A stretch of DNA of 64,000 bases. Origin: Solea solea. Lineage: Eukaryota; Chordata; Actinopteri; Pleuronectiformes; Soleidae. Positions 58,652 to 64,000 of this stretch are shown in pieces (positions within the stretch are counted from its first letter, which is position 1; the number at the start of each line of letters is the position of its first letter). The notes beneath the pieces are model-generated. The model saw nothing but the letters and a program-made list of their open reading frames with translations. It made no database searches and was not told where the DNA came from. Where the stretch lies: NCBI RefSeq assembly GCF_958295425.1, contig NC_081153.1, positions 11,180,419 to 11,244,418 of the forward strand, written 5' to 3'. Position numbers and translations under genes: made by a program.

Positions 58652-59409
58652 CACATACTGTAGGGAGAGTTGAGAGATAGAGCAGGTAAAGTTGAGAAAG
58701 TCAGGCAGTCTTGCATTTCATATGCAACACTTGAAAATCAAAAAGGTTGAAGGTTAAGTGTGCTACACAGATTTGCACACGGGGGAGGTGAAGTGCACGA
58801 AGAGAAAGCCCGCGAGTGTGTCGCCTGTTGAGAGGTTGTGTGGGTGTTACATGTTGTAAAGACATGTTAAGGAGTCGGTTCCATCATGCTGATGAGCGCT
58901 GTAATGCGATGAGGTTGCCATAAAGAAGTGAGGACATCTCCCTGAGCATCATCTCCATTATCTGTGTATATATTGACCTTGAGTGTGGCGGCAGGCGGTG
59001 GTTCAGTGAAATATTCTACACACGTACAGACACACAAAAATACACACGGCAAACATGTAAATACACGCATCCAGGTATTCACTTGCTATTCACCACGGGA
59101 AGGAGCTTCAGCAAGTATGAATGTTCAGCCATACATTTAAATAAAGGATACGATGCTAATCATAAATTATACATTTTTTCATGTTGTTGTTTTTTGTAAT
59201 TGGTGTGTTTGTCACAATAAACCTGGAAAATAATAGTTTTTGACCACTGTTAGTACTGGGGTGGATCCTGTTTTCTGTGTTGACCCTGTGCATAAGGATA
59301 TATACAAGTCAAAAATTAGATATAACACTGACTGAAAATATTGTAGCAACATGTCAGTGGAGGTTCTCAGTCTTCCAGGTCATAGTCTTATTCAGTATTT
59401 GGCTGTCAG
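58652..59409. other. Unique non-coding DNA
   Basis: No exon. Contains no repeat I can recognise. Confidence 0.45.
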
Positions 59410-59487
59410 CGACTGGACTTGATTGAGTTGAGTTGATGTTTCACCTTCAAGCCTTCAGTGTCTTCAACTCAAGCGGGTCCAGTCTCC
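59410..59487. repeat. Imperfect fold-back repeat
   Basis: GACTGGACTTGATTGAGTTG (from 59411) is partly complementary to CTCAAGCGGGTCCAGTC near 59467-59485: GACTGGAC and TTGAGTTGA are shared in inverted order. The CTTCAAGCCTTCAGTGTCTT loop and flanks resemble a dispersed repeat of fish genomes. Confidence 0.4.
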
Positions 59488-61709
59488 GGGGTGTGGTAAG
59501 CGGTGAAGACTCAAACGCACCCCAGAGAGTAGGAACAAAGCACTTTATATTATTACTCTCTGTATATTTTGTATGCACTGGGTCACATTGAAAAGACAGA
59601 TGTAACCAAATCTAAATACCATCGCCATCTTTGATCATTTAGGGCTGACAGCAGGGCGACAGACTGATGCTGCTGTGGCTGTTTAAAGAAGTGGAAACAG
59701 AACGGCATAATAAACCAATCTCTAGCTCATGATGGTGTTTTGTCTTTTGCTTACACCACAAGCGTACTAATGCTTGCAGCACGTGTGCGTGTGTGTGTCA
59801 CTGAGCAACAGCACACAACACAATCCAAGGTTCACCATAGCTATGATTGTCATTGATTGAGATCCATTCAGCATGGAATTAAGTGTTGCCAAGTTCTCCA
59901 CATACACATACAAAACATCAATCTTCAATCAAAACACAGAGCAAACACAACAAATGAGCCATAGTTACATCTGTAGTGTGTGGGTCTAAGAGGTTCTGAA
60001 TCGCTGTTGAATCAGATAAGGTGAGCTACAACTTCCACATGCAGTTTGATGTTAACATGAACCAACACAAACACAGGCTCTGACAGATTGTAATTGATGG
60101 TAAGAAGCATACTATTGCAATTAGGGCCTGTGAAGGTCTCGTGGGAAACACTATCCGAGTATTTACAGATTTTTATACACACGTAAACAAAAATAGCTAT
60201 AAATAAAGACTTGGGTGTTTTGTGTCTGGGGAAAAAAACCCCCAGAAAACTCACCAGTGTATAGTGAAATGATTGCTGTGAATATGTAATGACACACCCA
60301 TGCAATGCATATGCTGGTGAACCATCACACATTCAGCAAAGGCGTGTTTCCGTTCTGCAGTTTGTGGCTAAAGCAGCATCAGTTTGCTCTAACAAAGAGT
60401 TGACGGAGCGGTAAAGAAGGGTTTATATTTGAACTGTAAACAACCTTTTATTTCCAGTGTGTGAGGGGGAGACAAAACAAAAGTGCATGGGTCATGTTTG
60501 GCACCATTAGAAAATACAGAGTGAGAACGTGCTTATGTATATAGCCTAAAATCCAGCAGATGCAACTGGCGTACGTAAGTAAGTGGGAAGTAAGATAGGA
60601 CATGCACATCCAAGAATGAAAGTTGACTGTTCTGCTGCTGAGTCAGACGTTTGTGCACAGAATCTAAAAAGCACCCTTTTTTTTCTCTAGCAATTCTTAA
60701 TTTATTGTCCATTAGGCGCCATGTTTGACATTTCGATAAATAACACAGTGGTTATTATGGTAAATTAATCACATGCGTGACTTGGCGAGTGCTTTATTCA
60801 AATTGCCTTTGACATGTCTACAAATGCATACATTTAAAGAATAAATATTCATATGTGTGTGTGTGTGTGTTTGTAAAGGGATGCATAGAAATGAAGAAAT
60901 TAATTTGTCATTTAAAGGCATGCATGGTATATTTATTGTATTTCCAGACCACTTTGAACTATATGTACAAGCATAAAATGTCTATAGGGCCTAGTTAATG
61001 CTGTAACATTCTCTTCCTGTGTGCAATACTTAGTTATTACTGCAGATTAACTGGTCAAAAAGTGAACGGAAATCAGCTCTTCAACTCAACACAGTCGACA
61101 AATATTGTTAATTCTGTCAACGTCCTTCCACCTACATGATATCATATACTACAGGCAAATATATAAGCATAGTACTGTTGTTTATGCTCATTTTGGGCCT
61201 AGTGGTACAGCAAAGCATTGAAAAATGCATAAAATAACTGTATTTAGATGTAGAAAAACACTTTTACCCCAATATAATATAGTTCTAACGTTAGATTTTA
61301 CATCTCCCTCAGCAGCAATTTACATCATAGATTTTAGCTTCAAATATAATGGCCGTGAGTCGCTGACATAGTAACCCATTCACCTCCCTGAACTTGATGT
61401 TTTCTAAAAGACAACGCAGTGAATCTGTGACATTCACATCACATTAGATTCCTAAGTGTAAACAATTACTTTCTCCCTCCAAGATGAATAAAAGTGGCTC
61501 TGTTTGTATGAAGCCTTTACCAATCCCGGCTAAACAGCAAAGGTAAAGTAGAAGGCAATGACACCGAATTTATCCAGACCAGGAAGAGATGGAATTTCAA
61601 TCTCCATGGATAATGTGATGTGGCAATACGAGAGCTGAGAGACATTCATTTTGTAGATAATGCTTCAGCGAATAGTAAATATACTGAGAAACAATAAAGC
61701 CGTTTACAT
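59488..61709. other. Unique non-coding DNA
   Basis: No convincing exon. A (TG)n tract lies at about 60853-60871. The minus-strand frame at 60012-60332 has no domain. Confidence 0.45.
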
Positions 61710-62142
61710 TTTGCTCCAGAGATTTTGGTTCCTCGAGGAGTTCCTGGGGGTACAAGTACATCACAGCACTGGATAAATCTTGCTACCGCACATACTCCTT
61801 ATATTACCTCACCTCACATACACATATGTTACACCCTGTTCCTGGTCTCTATCTCTCCTCCATCTTCTTCTCTTCCTTTCTCTCCTCTCTCCTACCCCAA
61901 CCAGTCGAGGTAGACACTATGGTTCTGTCAAGTATATCTTCCTGTTAAAAGGGAGTTTTTCTTTTCCCTCTCTGTACTGTTGCCAAGTGCTTCCTCATAT
62001 TCCTGTTCCATTCCATGTATTCCTGTTGGGTTTCTCTGTAATAATTGAAAGGTCTTGACCCTATCATGTAAAGTGCCTTGAGATAATGTGTATGTTATGA
62101 ATCGGCGCTATACAAATACAATTGAATCAAATTGATTTGAAT
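61710..62142 (+). mobile_element. 5'-truncated LINE 3' end
   Basis: A CTCTTC-rich pyrimidine tract is followed by CCCCAACCAGTCGAGGTAG, then TTCCTGTTAAAAGGGAGTTT, GCCAAGTGCTTCCTCAT, TGTTGGGTTTCTCTGTAATA, AAAGTGCCTTGAGATAATG and CGGCGCTATACAAATACAAT followed by a GAATCAAATTGATTTGAAT tail. This order of blocks is the 3' end of a very abundant teleost non-LTR retrotransposon. The plus-strand frames within it (61725-62058) are retrotransposon 3' sequence, not genes. No reverse-transcriptase region is present. Confidence 0.75.
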
Positions 62143-62635
62143 ACCCACCGGTGAGTTACAGACCTCAGATGCTCTGTTAAGTTGTTCTGCCGTGGTGACT
62201 TGGATTCATAATTTGACACATAATAGTATCACAGCACAATTTAGAACATGCTAGGTTGTTCTCTGGCGCCCTCCTCTTAATTAGAGTTGATGGGCAAAGT
62301 GTGTGCGGAACAGGACATGTATTGATATGACAACCCTTGCCAATAGCACGGTGGACCACAACAGTAGCGATTTATCCGGGGGGGGGGGGCAGTAGAGATT
62401 TTTATCCGTGATTTAGGTTGAAAGCCTTGAGGTAAACGGTTCTATATATGTGCTTATTTGTTTCCCTCTCCAAGTAGAAGGAATCCAGGGTAAGATTAAG
62501 GTAAGGTTAGAAAAATGTAATTTGTTGGAGATTAACCCACGTTGTTAGGATTATTAAGTAGTTTTAACTGATCTACAGTTTGGCGCTGTTCGGCTTGATT
62601 TGTGTGTGGGAGGTCTCTTCCTGTGACAGGACTCT
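62143..62635. other. Unique non-coding DNA with G12 run
   Basis: A G12 run lies at 62378-62389. No exon. Confidence 0.45.
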
Positions 62636-62792
62636 GGCCAGTCAGCGGATAGTACCTACTTAAGCACGCTTGGAACCTCGCTGGAGCAGGTACTAAAAAC
62701 AGTACCTGGTACCAGGTACTATGCTAGTGGAAACGCTACTTAAACCGTGGCGTGGCGAGGCGAGTAGAGCTTGTGGAAATGCACCAAAAGTA
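62636..62792. mobile_element. MITE-like teleost repeat (GGAACCTCGCTGGAGC family)
   Basis: The blocks GGCCAGTCAGCGG, GCTTGGAACCTCGCTGGAGC, AGGTACTAAAAACAGTACC, TGGTACCAGGTACTATGC, TAGTGGAAACGC and CGAGTAGAGCTTGTGGAAAT occur in an order I recognise from a non-autonomous DNA element of fishes. Nested palindromes (GGTACC and the AGTACCTGGTACCAGGTACT core) dominate. Termini and target duplication could not be fixed, so superfamily is left open. Confidence 0.5.
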
Positions 62793-64000
62793 AGGTAAGG
62801 TTTCACTTACTGTAAAAGCAGTGTGTGCCTCTTTTGTTTGAATGAATGTGCATGTATCCATAAGTATGCATGCATAAATATGCTCGAGTACGTACGCCAA
62901 TATTTATGCATAAGCAAACACTAGCGTGTGAACTTAAACACAACCATAAAACCTCTCCTCCTCCTCATACCCCCATATGGCATGACCAACATTACATGCA
63001 TCCCTTTCCTGTTTGCGTCTCACACTCTCACATACACACAATATTATTCTAATTATTCTATGCTATCATTTCAATATGACACATGACATTGTTAGATATG
63101 CCTATTTCTGGACTGTTCCATTCTACAACGGCGGTAAATAATGAAAAGCATTGTACAGACGAAAGCCTGGGGCAAATTAGGAGATGTTACACAAGCCTGT
63201 CTAGGCTGACAAACCTCATCAGTCGCTAGTTTGATAGATGTGTTTACCAAACATTTTGACAAGGGGAAACAAAATGTGCCCAGGACTTGTGTTTGTTTGC
63301 TTGTGTGTGTCTGTCTTCATGTATGAAGCTCCATGACTGACATGGAAGACATGATGTGCCAAAAAAAACAAACAAAGAACCCTGCACTGAAAGCAGTGTT
63401 TTCCATATCACGCTGACACAAGGAGAAGTATTATTGCTTACGATACTTTGGCCACTATCCAAAGAAAATATTTACCTGTTTACATCAGTGAACACATAGA
63501 GTTAATAGAGCCATTCCTGTTGCTATGGTTAACAATTTACAGCCAATCGGATGTGAGTAATGTGTGTTTTTTATGAATACTTAATTCATTCATTATTGCA
63601 CATGCCTTGAATACATATACAGTAAGTCATTTGACAACAAAGTGTATAGCAATGCACACTCCAAGTATAATATCATGTATGTCAACATTTTAAGCATGCT
63701 GCAAAATACCTACTGCAGCAATGAGTAGAGGCTAATGTAATATTTCTTACATCCAAATGTCTGCAAAAGCTGACAATAGTGTGTATGATGTAAATGTCCT
63801 CACATGTCCATGTCTGTAGTGGTGCATGTGGACTCTTCGCAGATCCCCACTCTTGTTTTAGTCAAAAACCATGTACCTAAGACCTGTGCAAGCCATCTGT
63901 CCAACAACCCAAGGAAGTGGACCCTTGTTTTAGTGAATTTTATGAATGGAAACGCCACCATGTACGCACATGAGGGAATGCACAGCAGCTCACAGCAGGG
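62793..64000. other. Unique non-coding DNA to window end
   Basis: No exon. A short CTCCTC patch lies near 62955, and CA-rich words occur at 63030-63041. The minus-strand frame at 63244-63462 has no domain. Confidence 0.45.

Noticed and set aside
1..64000. CRISPR array, operon or other prokaryotic system
   Set aside because: No regularly spaced direct repeats with unique spacers and no closely packed co-directional genes; all composition and repeats point to a vertebrate genome.

Overview
The window looks like intergenic or deep intronic DNA from a vertebrate, most probably a teleost fish. It is AT-rich and full of microsatellites. It carries tRNA-derived SINEs with a 3' tail (AAGTCGCTTTGGATAAAAGC then GTCTGCTAAATGAC) that is common in teleost genomes, hAT-type DNA transposons with clean 8-bp target duplications, and LINE 3' ends of kinds usual in fish. 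I found no convincing host protein-coding exon, rRNA, snRNA or genuine tRNA gene. Most open frames are short, many begin with TTG, GTG or ATT rather than ATG, and several run through homopolymers or microsatellites. There is no operon-like, CRISPR or bacterial structure.

Layout. Positions 1-9,000 hold a non-autonomous hAT element with a decayed BED zinc-finger reading frame (456-1478), a piggyBac-like MITE (3228-3750), a CpG-dense block (5695-6035), a second hAT-type MITE (6370-6683) and a palindromic RFX X-box-like site (7363-7376). Positions 9,000-26,000 hold LINE 3'-end fragments, two copies of a repeat with a telomere-like core, two copies of the CCTGTCCAGGGTGTACCCC repeat, a complete SINE (17270-17420) and several microsatellites. 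Positions 26,000-35,000 hold a third telomere-like repeat, a possible reverse-transcriptase remnant, a near-perfect 77-bp palindrome (31925-32001), a triplet of ETS-like sites, two adjacent SINEs and a second piggyBac-like MITE. Positions 35,000-48,800 are mostly unique sequence with a second CpG cluster, a possible LTR fragment and microsatellites. Positions 48,800-64,000 hold a degenerate minisatellite, a Ser-rich open frame over a GGA repeat, a second almost identical SINE (minus strand), a third hAT-type MITE (51238-51689), another copy of the CCTGTCCAGGGT repeat, a fold-back, a LINE 3' end and a MITE-like repeat.

No genes act together here. The best-supported content is the set of mobile elements whose boundaries can be read to the base from their target duplications. 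Any regulatory role for the unique sequence is inference; the possible sites (X-box, ETS, CTCF-like and CpG clusters) are motif matches only. Transposon family names come from recognition of termini and tails, not from a database search.
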